A stretch of DNA of 64,000 nt from CAIVAT01 sp037128705 (lineage in GTDB: Bacteria > Bacteroidota > Bacteroidia > Bacteroidales > FEN-979): the NCBI GenBank assembly GCA_037128705.1, contig JBAXVX010000012.1, positions 1 through 64,000 on the forward strand, read 5' to 3'. Positions 8,229-16,670 of this stretch are shown here, piece after piece (within the stretch, counting starts at the first letter, position 1; each line of letters begins with the position of its first letter). The notes under the pieces were generated by a model. The model saw only the letters and a program-made list of their open reading frames with translations. It was not told the origin of the DNA and ran no database searches. Position numbers and translations under genes: made by a program.

Positions 8229-9772
8229 TTGAAAAGAAACGATACACCCTATATCTTATCAGTCCCCGGCAGCGGTTTGTCAATTATCCTGCTCACAGCG
8301 AGATGGCGAAAATGTTCGGGAAGCGAAGGCTGATGATCCCGCTCGCCTTGCCGACCATTGCTGCGCTAACGCCTGATCACTATGACATCCGCATATTTGA
8401 TGAGGAGATAGAGGATCTGCCGAAAAACGGGAAACCCGATGTCGTTGGGATCACAACACTTGCCGCAACAGGAAAGAGGGCGTTTGAACTGGGTGACCGG
8501 TATCGTGCTGCCGGCGCAAAAGTAGTTTATGGCGGACCCTATGCCTCATTCATACAGGAGGAGGCCTTGAAACACGGTGATTGTGTGATTGCAGGTGAAG
8601 CCGAAGGAAAGTGGGAACAATGCCTGGCTGATTTCGAACAGGGTTGCATGAAACCGGTTTATGAATCCGAAACCTATGTTGATTATACCGCTCAGAGGCC
8701 TCCCCGTTGGGACCTGGTTAACATGAAGCGGATCTTTCAGGTTGCCATCCAGGTCTCCCGCGGATGTCCGTTCAATTGCGACTTTTGCCTTGTTTCCAAA
8801 AATTTCGGAAGAAAAATGCGTTACCGGGATATTGGGAATGTAGTGGAAGAGATAAAAGCGGCCCCTTCCAAATATTTTTTCTTTGTGGATGACAACCTCA
8901 CCATCAACAAGAAATATGCAAAGGAGTTAATGCAGGCCATCATTCCGCTGAAAATATCCTGGGGGTGCATGTGCAGCCTCGATGTCGCCACTGATGACGA
9001 ACTCCTCAACCTGATGGCCGAAGCGGGTTGTTTTAACATCCTTGTAGGTTTTGAATCGCTGAATCCTGAAAGCCTTGATGAATCTCAAAAACATCACAAC
9101 CGTGGCGGAAAAATATATGCAGAGGCTATCCGGAAAATTCATGCAGCCGGAATCCATATCAATGCGAGCTTCGTTGTTGGATTCGACAACGATACCCTGG
9201 CTGAATTCGACAGGATTTTCGATTTTTCAATGCAATACAACCTTCCCCATGTTAATCTTCACCTGCTTAATGCCCCCCCGGGAACAGAAACCCACAGGAA
9301 ATTCAGGGAAGAGGGAAGACTGCTCGCATGTGACCCGGAACTGGGTGTGGGTCACTTCCCTACCCTGCAGTACATGAACATGTCACAGATCGACATCTTT
9401 GACAAATACATGGATACCATTATCAAGCTTTATTCCTTCGACACCATCCGGAAAAAGGGCGAGGCATTGCTCAGCAACGGAGCCTTTACCCGGCCAGGTG
9501 GTGAAATCTCTGCATTCATGAAAGCAAGACTCTCATGGATTACCTTTAAAGAATTTGTTCTCACCCGTGATCCGGAGAGAAAAAAACTGTTTTCATTTAT
9601 TTTGAAACTCATCCGGACAAAGCAAATCGCCATTGACAAGGGGCTTGGATTCATGCTTTCCATGTTGGGTTATAACCGCCACATCCGGGCCCACCAGCGG
9701 AACATGACCACATACAGGCAAATTGTGATGGACCAGGATAAGGGGCAGTGGAAGAAAAAGGTGACAGGGTAA
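8225..9772 (+). CDS. B12-binding-domain radical SAM protein (DUF4070-like C-terminus)
   Basis: This 515-residue protein has an N-terminal cobalamin-binding-type Rossmann domain (about 1-150, with GGPYASF and GEAEG segments). It lacks the DxHxxG motif, as is usual in class B radical SAM enzymes. The radical SAM core follows, with the cluster motif CPFNCDFC near residue 182. A C-terminal extension of about 150 residues resembles the DUF4070 type. Such enzymes methylate unactivated carbons or rearrange lipid and polyketide skeletons; the reaction here is unknown. The gene overlaps the KAS III-like gene by ATGA. Its stop codon lies inside an octamer repeat array that reaches almost to the next start. 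Confidence 0.9.
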   Translation: MIEKKRYTLYLISPRQRFVNYPAHSEMAKMFGKRRLMIPLALPTIAALTPDHYDIRIFDEEIEDLPKNGKPDVVGITTLAATGKRAFELGDRYRAAGAKVVYGGPYASFIQEEALKHGDCVIAGEAEGKWEQCLADFEQGCMKPVYESETYVDYTAQRPPRWDLVNMKRIFQVAIQVSRGCPFNCDFCLVSKNFGRKMRYRDIGNVVEEIKAAPSKYFFFVDDNLTINKKYAKELMQAIIPLKISWGCMCSLDVATDDELLNLMAEAGCFNILVGFESLNPESLDESQKHHNRGGKIYAEAIRKIHAAGIHINASFVVGFDNDTLAEFDRIFDFSMQYNLPHVNLHLLNAPPGTETHRKFREEGRLLACDPELGVGHFPTLQYMNMSQIDIFDKYMDTIIKLYSFDTIRKKGEALLSNGAFTRPGGEISAFMKARLSWITFKEFVLTRDPERKKLFSFILKLIRTKQIAIDKGLGFMLSMLGYNRHIRAHQRNMTTYRQIVMDQDKGQWKKKVTG

Positions 9773-9824
9773 AAGGGTAACAAAGTAACAGGGTAACAGG
9801 GTAACAGAGTAACAGGGTAACAGG
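9761..9824 (+). repeat. Octamer tandem array (GTAACAGG), eight units
   Basis: Eight consecutive 8-bp units fit GTRACAGG with few changes: GTGACAGG, GTAAAAGG, GTAACAAA, then five units of GTAACAGG or GTAACAGA. The array contains the stop codon of the radical SAM gene (9770-9772) and ends three bases before the ATG of the dehydrogenase at 9828. Because the period is 8, slippage would change the last codons, the stop or the spacing. A sister array with the same unit is at 15295-15324. Confidence 0.9.
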
Positions 9825-9827
9825 GTA

Positions 9828-10874
9828 ATGAGTGACAAGGTAAATCAAATAAAACGTATAGGCAGAGTCGGCATTGTCGGTGAGGGGAAGATGGGGACGG
9901 GTATCTTTTACTATCTGGTCAATTTTGGCTTTGATCTGGTTTGGCTGTGCAGCCCGGAAGCCGATACCGAAAAACTCAGCAGGCAATTTGGCAAAAAAAT
10001 CAAGCGTTCGGTGGATTCAGGAATGATGGACCGGCAACAATATGACCGGCTTTTACTTACTCCGATAACTCAAGATATTGCCGGTTTGTGTGACTGCGAC
10101 CTGGTTATCGAAGCAATTCCGGAAGTACTGGAACAGAAAAAAAACCTTTTTCTGCATCTTGATGAATGTGTGAAGCCTGATGCTATTTTCACCTCAAATT
10201 CATCTTCCCTCAATCCTTCTGAAATCGTTCCTCCTGGTCAAAGAACAAGCCTTTTTGCCGGACTCCATTTTTTCTATCCTGTTCAGCTTAAAAACATCAT
10301 TGAATTTACCATAACTGACGAAACCTCAGAACAGGCAATCCTGTTAATCGAATTATTTTTAAAGGACATTAACCGCAGGTTCATCACGTTAAATGAGAAT
10401 AACAGCTTTATCCTGAATAAAATCTTTCTTGATTTTCAGAATGAAGCTTTCCGGATAGTCCAGGCAGGGCATTGTACGTTTATCCAGATGGATCAACTGG
10501 TAAAGAAGCACCTTCTGCCGTTCGGCGTTTTCGATTTCTGCGACAGCGTGGGAATCGATACAATGCTTGCCTCCATTGAGAATTACACCAGGAATTATCC
10601 TCACAAGGATTATTATTCACCGATGCTATCCGCTTTGCGTAACCTGGCTTCAGAAGGCAAACTGGGTATTAAAACCCAACAGGGTTTTTACACCTATCCC
10701 ATACAGTCAGATGTGATGGAGGAGCCTGACGGATCACCGGAAATCATGGATCATCTTCGTCAAGCATTTTACTCCTCATCAAAACGGTTTACTGCACTTT
10801 CACACATTCCGATCGGAGATATGAATTGGGCCATAAAAGAGTATTTTGGCATTGAGAAAGGGCCGTTCGAATAA
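9828..10874 (+). CDS. 3-hydroxyacyl-CoA dehydrogenase
   Basis: This 348-residue NAD-dependent dehydrogenase should interconvert 3-hydroxyacyl and 3-ketoacyl thioesters. The Rossmann loop is GIVGEGKMGTGI near residue 16. The catalytic His and Glu are in LHFFYPVQLKNIIEF, the Ser in SNSSSLNPSEI, and the Asn in FILNKIF, so the active site looks complete. The C-terminal helical domain (about 190-300) includes GIKTQQGFYTYP, which corresponds to the family GxGFYxY end motif. I see no FabG-type reductase in the cluster, so this enzyme may supply the ketoreduction step. It is the last gene before a new -7 box, and its start directly follows the octamer array. Confidence 0.9.
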   Translation: MSDKVNQIKRIGRVGIVGEGKMGTGIFYYLVNFGFDLVWLCSPEADTEKLSRQFGKKIKRSVDSGMMDRQQYDRLLLTPITQDIAGLCDCDLVIEAIPEVLEQKKNLFLHLDECVKPDAIFTSNSSSLNPSEIVPPGQRTSLFAGLHFFYPVQLKNIIEFTITDETSEQAILLIELFLKDINRRFITLNENNSFILNKIFLDFQNEAFRIVQAGHCTFIQMDQLVKKHLLPFGVFDFCDSVGIDTMLASIENYTRNYPHKDYYSPMLSALRNLASEGKLGIKTQQGFYTYPIQSDVMEEPDGSPEIMDHLRQAFYSSSKRFTALSHIPIGDMNWAIKEYFGIEKGPFE

Positions 10875-10880
10875 ACTGAT

Positions 10881-10888
10881 TATATTTG
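10881..10888 (+). promoter_or_regulatory. Bacteroidota -7 box (TATATTTG) before the cytochrome gene
   Basis: TATATTTG matches TAnnTTTG. It lies in the gap after the dehydrogenase stop and 23 nt before the ATG at 10912, so the cytochrome and ketosynthase genes may have their own promoter. Confidence 0.5.
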
Positions 10889-10911
10889 TAAAAACTAAAA
10901 TCGCACGAATC

Positions 10912-11304
10912 ATGAAAAAGATTGCCTTTGTTACGTTTATGGCAACCAGTATTCTGTTTGCCCTGGTTGTAATACTGAACCCGCAAACAGTCAATGGTTC
11001 AAAGAAATTCTCCGCGAGCGGACCCGGATCCGCCCTTCCCGACAGTGTCTCTAAAGTGGTTAAAAAAGCCTGTATGGACTGTCATGCCGACGATGGAAAT
11101 CTCATGGCAAAAGGTAAGATCAATTTCTCGGTCTGGGAGACGTATGATGCTGAAAAGCAGATGAAAAAAGCGGAAGCCTTGTGTAAGGAGCTTACAAAGT
11201 CTGCGATGCCGCCAAAAAAGTGGAGAGCCAATAACCCAACCGATATTCCGACCCAGGCTGAAGTTGACATGATTTGCAGGTGGGCTAAAACTTTACAAAA
11301 ATAA
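10912..11304 (+). CDS. Exported haem-binding c-type cytochrome-like protein
   Basis: This 130-residue protein starts with a signal peptide or membrane anchor (MKKIAFVTFMATSILFALVV). A single c-type haem motif CMDCH lies near residue 60, and a likely axial Met is in SAMPPKKW. The start at 10912 is preferred to an upstream in-frame codon at 10846 because the signal sequence and the -7 box fit it. It should be a periplasmic haem protein. Its position between the dehydrogenase and the KAS II gene, nine bases before the latter, hints at a redox step or electron transfer tied to the pathway, though it may only share the transcript. Confidence 0.85.
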   Translation: MKKIAFVTFMATSILFALVVILNPQTVNGSKKFSASGPGSALPDSVSKVVKKACMDCHADDGNLMAKGKINFSVWETYDAEKQMKKAEALCKELTKSAMPPKKWRANNPTDIPTQAEVDMICRWAKTLQK

Positions 11305-11312
11305 ATTTCCCG

Positions 11313-12533
11313 ATGCCGACCGAAGTTGTAATCTCGGGGATGAGTCTCATTACATCCCTGGGTTTGTCATTGGAAGAAAACTGGAATAACCTCGTTGCAG
11401 GAAATAGCGGCGTGAAAAACATCACCCTTTTTGATGCTGCAACATTGGCTACGCGGGTCGCGGCAGAAGTTCCAAAGGAATTTGAAGACTTATCACGGTC
11501 CTACATTAAGAAACGGGCAGCAAGCCAGATGACCAGAGTGACGCGGATGTGTGTTACTGCGGCCAGGATGGCCGTGGCCGATGCAGGTCTTGATTTTGAC
11601 CGGGCCGACCGTACACGATGCAGTGTGATCATGGGCGTTGTAAGCACAGGCAACTCAAGTACTGAAAGGGATACGACCCCTCAGAACACGGTGTTTAAAA
11701 CCATGACCAATTCAATGCCCGCATGGATTTCTCTTGAGTACCAGCTTGCAGGCCCAAATTTCGCAATCAATACGGCCTGTGCCTCATCGGCCTATGCCAT
11801 CGCCTTGGGATACGACATGATCAGGAATGGTCAGGCCGACATCGTAATCGCAGGCGGAGCCGATTCGATCATTAACTATGAAGAGATCCAGGGATTTAAT
11901 GCCTTATACGCTTTATCCGTAGCCAATGATCCCCCCGGACAGGCGAGCAAACCCTTTGCGAAAGACCGGGATGGATTCGTAATCGGTGAGGGTGCCGGAG
12001 TGCTGATCCTGGAATCAAAAACTCATGCCAAGGCTCGTCATGCACATATCTACGCCGTTTTGGCCGGTCATGGGCTAACCAGCGAAGGTTATAATATCAT
12101 GGCCCCGATGAAGGACGGCGAAGGGATGGCGAAAACCATGGAACTTGCCATTAAAAATGCCGGGATTCAAAAGGAGGAGGTCGGATATATCAATGCACAC
12201 GGGACTGCCACTGAACTGAACGATCGTTATGAAACCATGGCTATTAAAAAGGTATTCGGAGATTTTGCCGGCCGGGTTCCCATTTCATCATCAAAGTCAA
12301 TGCTCGGCCATACCATTGGAGCTGCCGGAGCCATTGAGGCCATTATAACCGCACTGAGCCTTCAGCACGGCATTCTTACGCCAACGATAAATTATCATGA
12401 TCCTGATCCGGACCTTGACCTGGATTATGTGCCCAATGTAGCAAGGCCTAAGGCAATCCAGGTCGCCCTTTCAAATTCTTTTGGTTTCGGCGGTCACAAT
12501 GCCACCCTGGTACTTAAAAAATACATCTCCTGA
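11313..12533 (+). CDS. KAS II/FabF-like beta-ketoacyl-ACP synthase
   Basis: This 406-residue thiolase-fold condensing enzyme has the full Cys-His-His set: Cys in NTACASSAYAI (about residue 162), His in NAHGTATELND and His in SMLGHTIGAAG. The C-terminal glycine-rich FGFGGHNATLV is also present. It should extend an acyl chain by decarboxylative condensation with malonyl-ACP. The length is normal for FabF. It is nine bases downstream of the cytochrome gene and followed by an ACP and an AT-like gene, giving a compact KS-ACP-AT block. It could act as KS partner to a chain-length-factor-like protein, but no second FabF-type gene is present in the window. Confidence 0.93.
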   Translation: MPTEVVISGMSLITSLGLSLEENWNNLVAGNSGVKNITLFDAATLATRVAAEVPKEFEDLSRSYIKKRAASQMTRVTRMCVTAARMAVADAGLDFDRADRTRCSVIMGVVSTGNSSTERDTTPQNTVFKTMTNSMPAWISLEYQLAGPNFAINTACASSAYAIALGYDMIRNGQADIVIAGGADSIINYEEIQGFNALYALSVANDPPGQASKPFAKDRDGFVIGEGAGVLILESKTHAKARHAHIYAVLAGHGLTSEGYNIMAPMKDGEGMAKTMELAIKNAGIQKEEVGYINAHGTATELNDRYETMAIKKVFGDFAGRVPISSSKSMLGHTIGAAGAIEAIITALSLQHGILTPTINYHDPDPDLDLDYVPNVARPKAIQVALSNSFGFGGHNATLVLKKYIS

Positions 12534-12551
12534 AATTTTGCCAAAAAGTTC

Positions 12552-12559
12552 TATTTTTG
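12552..12559 (+). promoter_or_regulatory. Bacteroidota -7 box (TATTTTTG) before the first ACP gene
   Basis: TATTTTTG fits TAnnTTTG and ends 20 nt before the ATG at 12580. A TTTG at about 12537-12540 is closer than the usual -33 spacing. This suggests a separate promoter for the ACP-AT pair. Confidence 0.45.
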
Positions 12560-12579
12560 CAAACTAAATTTAAAGATTC

Positions 12580-12888
12580 ATGGCCGCGATAACTGAAAGC
12601 ACAAAAAGCGAAGTCAAAGAGGTTGTTTACAGTTTTTTTGCCGAAGAATGTGAAGTTGACATTGCCCGGATCAATGATAACACCAGCATAATAAAAGATC
12701 TCGATGGAGATTCACTGATGTTTCTCGAACTGATTGAGATTTTTAAGAAAAAATACAACCTGGATATTGAACTGAAAGTCATTGGCAAATTCGCTGTTAA
12801 ACATCCTGTAGCTACCATTGGTCAATTGATCGACATGCAGTTGCTCATCATCGAGCACGAAAACCGGCTTCTGGAAATCGATCAATAA
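12580..12888 (+). CDS. Acyl carrier protein 1
   Basis: This 102-residue acidic helical protein has the phosphopantetheine attachment motif DLDGDSLMFLEL, with the carrier Ser at about residue 45. It should carry the growing acyl chain as a thioester. At 102 residues it is longer than a typical 80-residue FabC-type ACP because of N- and C-terminal extensions. It lies directly after the KAS II gene and 14 bp before the AT-like gene. A second, different ACP is at 34992, so the cluster probably separates two acyl pools. Confidence 0.9.
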   Translation: MAAITESTKSEVKEVVYSFFAEECEVDIARINDNTSIIKDLDGDSLMFLELIEIFKKKYNLDIELKVIGKFAVKHPVATIGQLIDMQLLIIEHENRLLEIDQ

Positions 12889-12902
12889 CGGTAGAAGATA
12901 CT

Positions 12903-13832
12903 TTGTCAGAAAATCACCTAGCGTTTATTTTTCCCGCTTTTACAAGCAACTATACCGACCATCCCGGCCTGCAGGTTCCTGGTTTCAATGCCTGTTTCAA
13001 CAATTTACTTGAGATTGCGGCAAGAAAGGCAGACCCGGCCCTTCTTGAATTTGATTTCACAGGAAAGACATTCCTTAACGATGAATTACGAACCCAGTAC
13101 CTTACTTACATCTATGGCTGTGCTTCCTCGGTTGCTTTGAGAAATCTCGGATTTTCCCCAACAATAAATGCCGGGTACAGCATGGGTATCTACGCATCTC
13201 TTTTTGACGCCGGATCTGTTTCATTCGAAACCGGGCTTGAAATCATAAGCCTGGCATACCAATCGCTGATGAAGGCCATCCGGAATGGAACTTATGGAAT
13301 GGTCTCAGTTATTGGTCTTACGGGCAGGGACATTCATCATCTGATTGATCAGTTCAACCTCCGGGTGGAGATTACCAACCAGAATGCTCCCCATTCCTTC
13401 GTTATGTCAGGTTTTCGTGAAGATATCCTTGAATTTATGGAGTTGGCAAAGGATGAGGGAGCGTTGCATACCCGCGATCTGGAAGTCTCCATTCCTTATC
13501 ACGCAAGCTTTTTAAAAGAGGGAGCCAGGAATTTCGCAGAGCAGATAAGCCATCTGGATATTAAAAATCCCAAAAATCAGGTTATATCGCTGATCGATCA
13601 AACATGGCTTTCAAACCAGGAGATCATCAGGCAGGAGATGATCAACAATCTTTACTACCCTTTAAACTGGTTCAGAACAAAACAGGTCATGATGGAACAT
13701 GCAATTTCTGTGTTTGTAGAGTGCGGACCCTCCAGAGGTCTTACCAAAAACTCAAAATTTGTGGAAGGGGATTTCAGGTTTTACACTTTGAGTTCATTTC
13801 CGTTAGATGCTACAGAGGATCGCTCCCGGTGA
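12903..13832 (+). CDS. AT-like ACP acyltransferase lacking the malonyl-binding Arg
   Basis: This 309-residue protein aligns with FabD along its length. The nucleophile Ser is in GYSMG and the partner His in IPYHASFL. Aligned without gaps from that Ser motif, the FabD Arg that binds the malonyl carboxylate (in VEMRGK) is Ala here (ISLAYQ). The FabD oxyanion Gln in FPGQGSQ is replaced in FPAFTSN. Acyltransferases without the Arg usually use non-carboxylated acyl groups or act as editing hydrolases, so a starter-loading or proofreading role is likelier than malonyl transfer. The start is a TTG at 12903. It converges on the radical SAM pair with 21 bp between stops. Confidence 0.8.
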   Translation: MSENHLAFIFPAFTSNYTDHPGLQVPGFNACFNNLLEIAARKADPALLEFDFTGKTFLNDELRTQYLTYIYGCASSVALRNLGFSPTINAGYSMGIYASLFDAGSVSFETGLEIISLAYQSLMKAIRNGTYGMVSVIGLTGRDIHHLIDQFNLRVEITNQNAPHSFVMSGFREDILEFMELAKDEGALHTRDLEVSIPYHASFLKEGARNFAEQISHLDIKNPKNQVISLIDQTWLSNQEIIRQEMINNLYYPLNWFRTKQVMMEHAISVFVECGPSRGLTKNSKFVEGDFRFYTLSSFPLDATEDRSR

Positions 13833-13853
13833 TTTTTATTGCCCGGCAACAGG

Positions 13854-15281
13854 CTATATTTTCCCTTCTTCTCTCCATAATTTTCTGATCCTCAACAAAG
13901 TCCTGAACATGGGTTCATTCAGGTTGAGTCTTTGTCGCATGGCCATGGCATCCGTGATCATTGCGGGTGGCGGTGATGATTCGAGGGCGGGAATGCAGTT
14001 GGGAAATACGAGGGAGGCCTCGTAAATCAATTGTTCCAGTCGATTCTTCGTGATTTTATCTGAAAAATAATAGGCAGGTGGCTGAAATACATGCTCCCCT
14101 GCCCTCAGTCTTCCCTCTTCAACAGCAATGGAATATAGCGGGGTATTCGGATAGATCCTCAATCCGGCATTCATATAAACCAGATCTTCAGGATTGACAT
14201 ATTTATCAACAAAATCAAGGGTTTGATGGAAAGTATCCTCATCCTCACCCGGCCCTCCAAACAGAAAAAACCACATGGTCGGGAAATTGAACTTCCGAAT
14301 GAGTAACGCCATTTTCTCAACTTCCTGGAGGCTGAATCCCTTAGCAAGGTTTTTGAGCAGCAAAGGGGATGCGCTGTCGGGTGTGGCGTCGATCTGGACA
14401 AACCCTGCCTCTGCCATCAGCTCAAATAATTCTTCGCTTGTGTGCCGTGGGTTGATTCCCATGGTTCTGAGTTTCACCCTGATGTTTCTTTTAATGATCT
14501 CCCGGCAAATCGATTCGGCATGCCCCCTTGGATCGTTGAAGGTTGAGTCGACAAACTCAAAAGTAATGTATCCCAACCGCTTGTGTGCCTGCTCGATCTC
14601 ATCGGCAATATCCGAAGGTTTTCTTGTTCTGAATGTCCTTCCTTCAATGAGCGGATAGGTACAATAGATACAACCGTGTGAACATCCCCGTTTAGTCTGG
14701 ATTGAATAAACTCCCTTGGTCATATAGGGTGTGAAATCAATCCAGGTATCAATCTCGGGAAACCGTTTCAACATCGGGTTGGAATAAACTGCAGCGGATC
14801 CTGGCTGAATTTTCCAGTTTGCGGAAGTTATCAGGTTGGGGAGAACGGAAAGATCAAGATTGAACTGAAGCCTGTCAAGCAAGGCCGGAAAGATGACCTC
14901 ACCCTCACCGACAATCCCATAATCGGCTCCCGACAATTTCATGCATTCAACAGGAAAAATGCTGAAACCACTTCCGCCCAGTATGATCGGAACCTCCGTA
15001 ATGGCCATTACCGGCTGAATGAATTTGTCGAGAATATCATTCAGGTAAAAGATAGCCCTGTCCATGACCACATCATCAATATTCCTGATGCTGAATCCGA
15101 TATAATCAGGATTGAACTGCTCAACCATAAAAACCAATTTCTTCCCCTCATCAAAAACTCCATCGTAAATTTTTACCTCATAGTGATCCCTGAGCGAAGA
15201 GGCCAGCATACATAATCCCAACGGGGGCACCGGGTAAGGCGCCTTCTCTGTATTGGTATTCACAAGCAAAACCCGCTTCAT
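13854..15281 (-). CDS. B12-binding-domain radical SAM protein 2
   Basis: This 475-residue protein has an N-terminal cobalamin-binding-type domain (about 1-140, with GGSGFSIFP and GIVGEGE). The radical SAM core has the cluster motif CSHGCIYC near residue 205. The C-terminal part is roughly 100 residues of helical sequence. It is transcribed opposite to the surrounding biosynthetic genes, after its partner at 15326-16666. The order and spacing suggest a two-gene operon whose leader contains an octamer array. The substrate is unknown; the location among KS, ACP and transporter genes points to modification of the cluster product. Confidence 0.9.
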   Translation of the reverse strand: MKRVLLVNTNTEKAPYPVPPLGLCMLASSLRDHYEVKIYDGVFDEGKKLVFMVEQFNPDYIGFSIRNIDDVVMDRAIFYLNDILDKFIQPVMAITEVPIILGGSGFSIFPVECMKLSGADYGIVGEGEVIFPALLDRLQFNLDLSVLPNLITSANWKIQPGSAAVYSNPMLKRFPEIDTWIDFTPYMTKGVYSIQTKRGCSHGCIYCTYPLIEGRTFRTRKPSDIADEIEQAHKRLGYITFEFVDSTFNDPRGHAESICREIIKRNIRVKLRTMGINPRHTSEELFELMAEAGFVQIDATPDSASPLLLKNLAKGFSLQEVEKMALLIRKFNFPTMWFFLFGGPGEDEDTFHQTLDFVDKYVNPEDLVYMNAGLRIYPNTPLYSIAVEEGRLRAGEHVFQPPAYYFSDKITKNRLEQLIYEASLVFPNCIPALESSPPPAMITDAMAMRQRLNLNEPMFRTLLRIRKLWREEGKI

Positions 15282-15294
15282 AAAAAATATTCTA

Positions 15295-15324
15295 GTTACC
15301 CTGTCACCCTGTTACCCTGTCACC
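15295..15324 (-). repeat. Octamer tandem array, sister of the one at 9761
   Basis: Read on the minus strand this is GGTGACAG, GGTAACAG, GGTGACAG, GGTAAC, the same 8-bp unit as the array at 9761-9824. It begins one base after the stop of the radical SAM gene at 15326 and ends 13 bp before the start of the next radical SAM gene. In both places the array follows the stop of a radical SAM gene in the same orientation relative to transcription. Confidence 0.85.
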
Positions 15325-15325
15325 T

Positions 15326-16666
15326 TTAAATAACATCCGTCCCCTTCTTAATCAGCCAGAGACTTCCGATCCGTCTGTGGAATTCATCATGCGGCAACAC
15401 GGTTTTCATCACTGAATTAAAGAAGTTGTACTTTCTGTAATTATGATCAACAATTTGATCTTTAACCTGTTGATAATATATTGTTCCGGGCATAGGGGTC
15501 AGTACTGTATAACCCGCATAAACAACCCGGTTCCGATCGGCATATTCAGCCAGTGCTTCAAAGTCACCAGGACCGTAATCAGGAGGAATTACATAATTTC
15601 CGCGAACCATGATCCCGTTCTGTTCAAAGACCTTCACTGCCTCCTGGTTGTCGATTGCCGGGGAATCTTTATGATACTTTTTCAGTTCATCATCCCTGAA
15701 TGATTCAAATCCGCAAATTACAACCTTCAATCCTCCCCTTGCAAGTTTTTCGATGATGTCGGGCCTGTTTGCTGCCACATCTGCCCTGATATCCATGATG
15801 AAAGTTTTACGGATCCCCTCCTCTTCAATTCTTTTGAACAACTGGAGCATGAACTGTTCATCTACCACGGTATTTGCATCCGCAAAACGCACCACCGGGT
15901 ATTCATCAATGCTTTTCAACTCCGTGACCAGGCTTTCCACGGTTCGCTGGTAATATTTGCCCCTGAACTGTGACCATATGGAGCAAAAGGTGCATTTGTA
16001 AGGACAGCCGAGCGAAGTAAAGACATAGGTGCTGGGGTAAGGGCTGTCGCCTACTTTATAGGTGTCGATCCATCGGCTGAGATGGTTTCGGTCGGGCATC
16101 AGGTAATCCGCATCTGCAGGATCCCAGGGCGCTGGTTTTCCCCCTGTCCGTTTCAATCCGGCTGCCGAATTGATCAGGATCCCCGGAATGGAATCAAATC
16201 TGCCTCCCTTTTCCTTCATGTTAACAACCTCACGAAAAACATGAGGACACTGTCCGGGAATGATGATATCAAAACACGGATCAGTGAAGTCATTGGGACA
16301 TAAGGTGGCATGTAATCCGCCGGCAACCGTCAGGATGGAAGGATTTAGCTGCTTAACCGTACGGCATATATCGATACTGAAATTAAATTCAGATGTAATC
16401 ACCGTAACTCCAACCAGATCAGGCTGATGTTTCATGACCAGCTCCCTTACCAGCACATCCAGGCCGGGGGTGTCGGCTACCAGGTCATATTCCCCTTTGG
16501 TATCAAACAGGGTGACATCATGGTCCTTTACTGCGGCGGCTATGGTAAGCAGCCCGAGTGGCGGACCGATCAGTCTTTTGTGGATAAACCGCTTTGCCTC
16601 CTCCGGCGCAAATCTGAGAATATTATTTTCGGGGGAACGGGGCGGATTGATCAAAAGGATTTTCAT
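15326..16666 (-). CDS. B12-binding-domain radical SAM protein 3
   Basis: This 446-residue protein begins MKILLINPPRS, typical of cobalamin-binding radical SAM enzymes. The N-terminal Rossmann domain (about 1-150, with VAGGLHATL and GQCPH) precedes the core motif CPYKCTFC near residue 222. The C-terminal region is short compared with protein 1. A -7 box TAAATTTG on the minus strand ends only four bases before the ATG, so the transcript may be nearly leaderless. It is the first gene of the minus-strand pair. The reaction is unknown; class B family members carry out methylations and ring-forming steps on lipids and polyketides. Confidence 0.9.
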   Translation of the reverse strand: MKILLINPPRSPENNILRFAPEEAKRFIHKRLIGPPLGLLTIAAAVKDHDVTLFDTKGEYDLVADTPGLDVLVRELVMKHQPDLVGVTVITSEFNFSIDICRTVKQLNPSILTVAGGLHATLCPNDFTDPCFDIIIPGQCPHVFREVVNMKEKGGRFDSIPGILINSAAGLKRTGGKPAPWDPADADYLMPDRNHLSRWIDTYKVGDSPYPSTYVFTSLGCPYKCTFCSIWSQFRGKYYQRTVESLVTELKSIDEYPVVRFADANTVVDEQFMLQLFKRIEEEGIRKTFIMDIRADVAANRPDIIEKLARGGLKVVICGFESFRDDELKKYHKDSPAIDNQEAVKVFEQNGIMVRGNYVIPPDYGPGDFEALAEYADRNRVVYAGYTVLTPMPGTIYYQQVKDQIVDHNYRKYNFFNSVMKTVLPHDEFHRRIGSLWLIKKGTDVI

Positions 16667-16670
16667 CGGA

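Noticed and set aside
9761..9824. CRISPR-like array
   Set aside because: The units are 8 bp and directly adjacent, without spacers.
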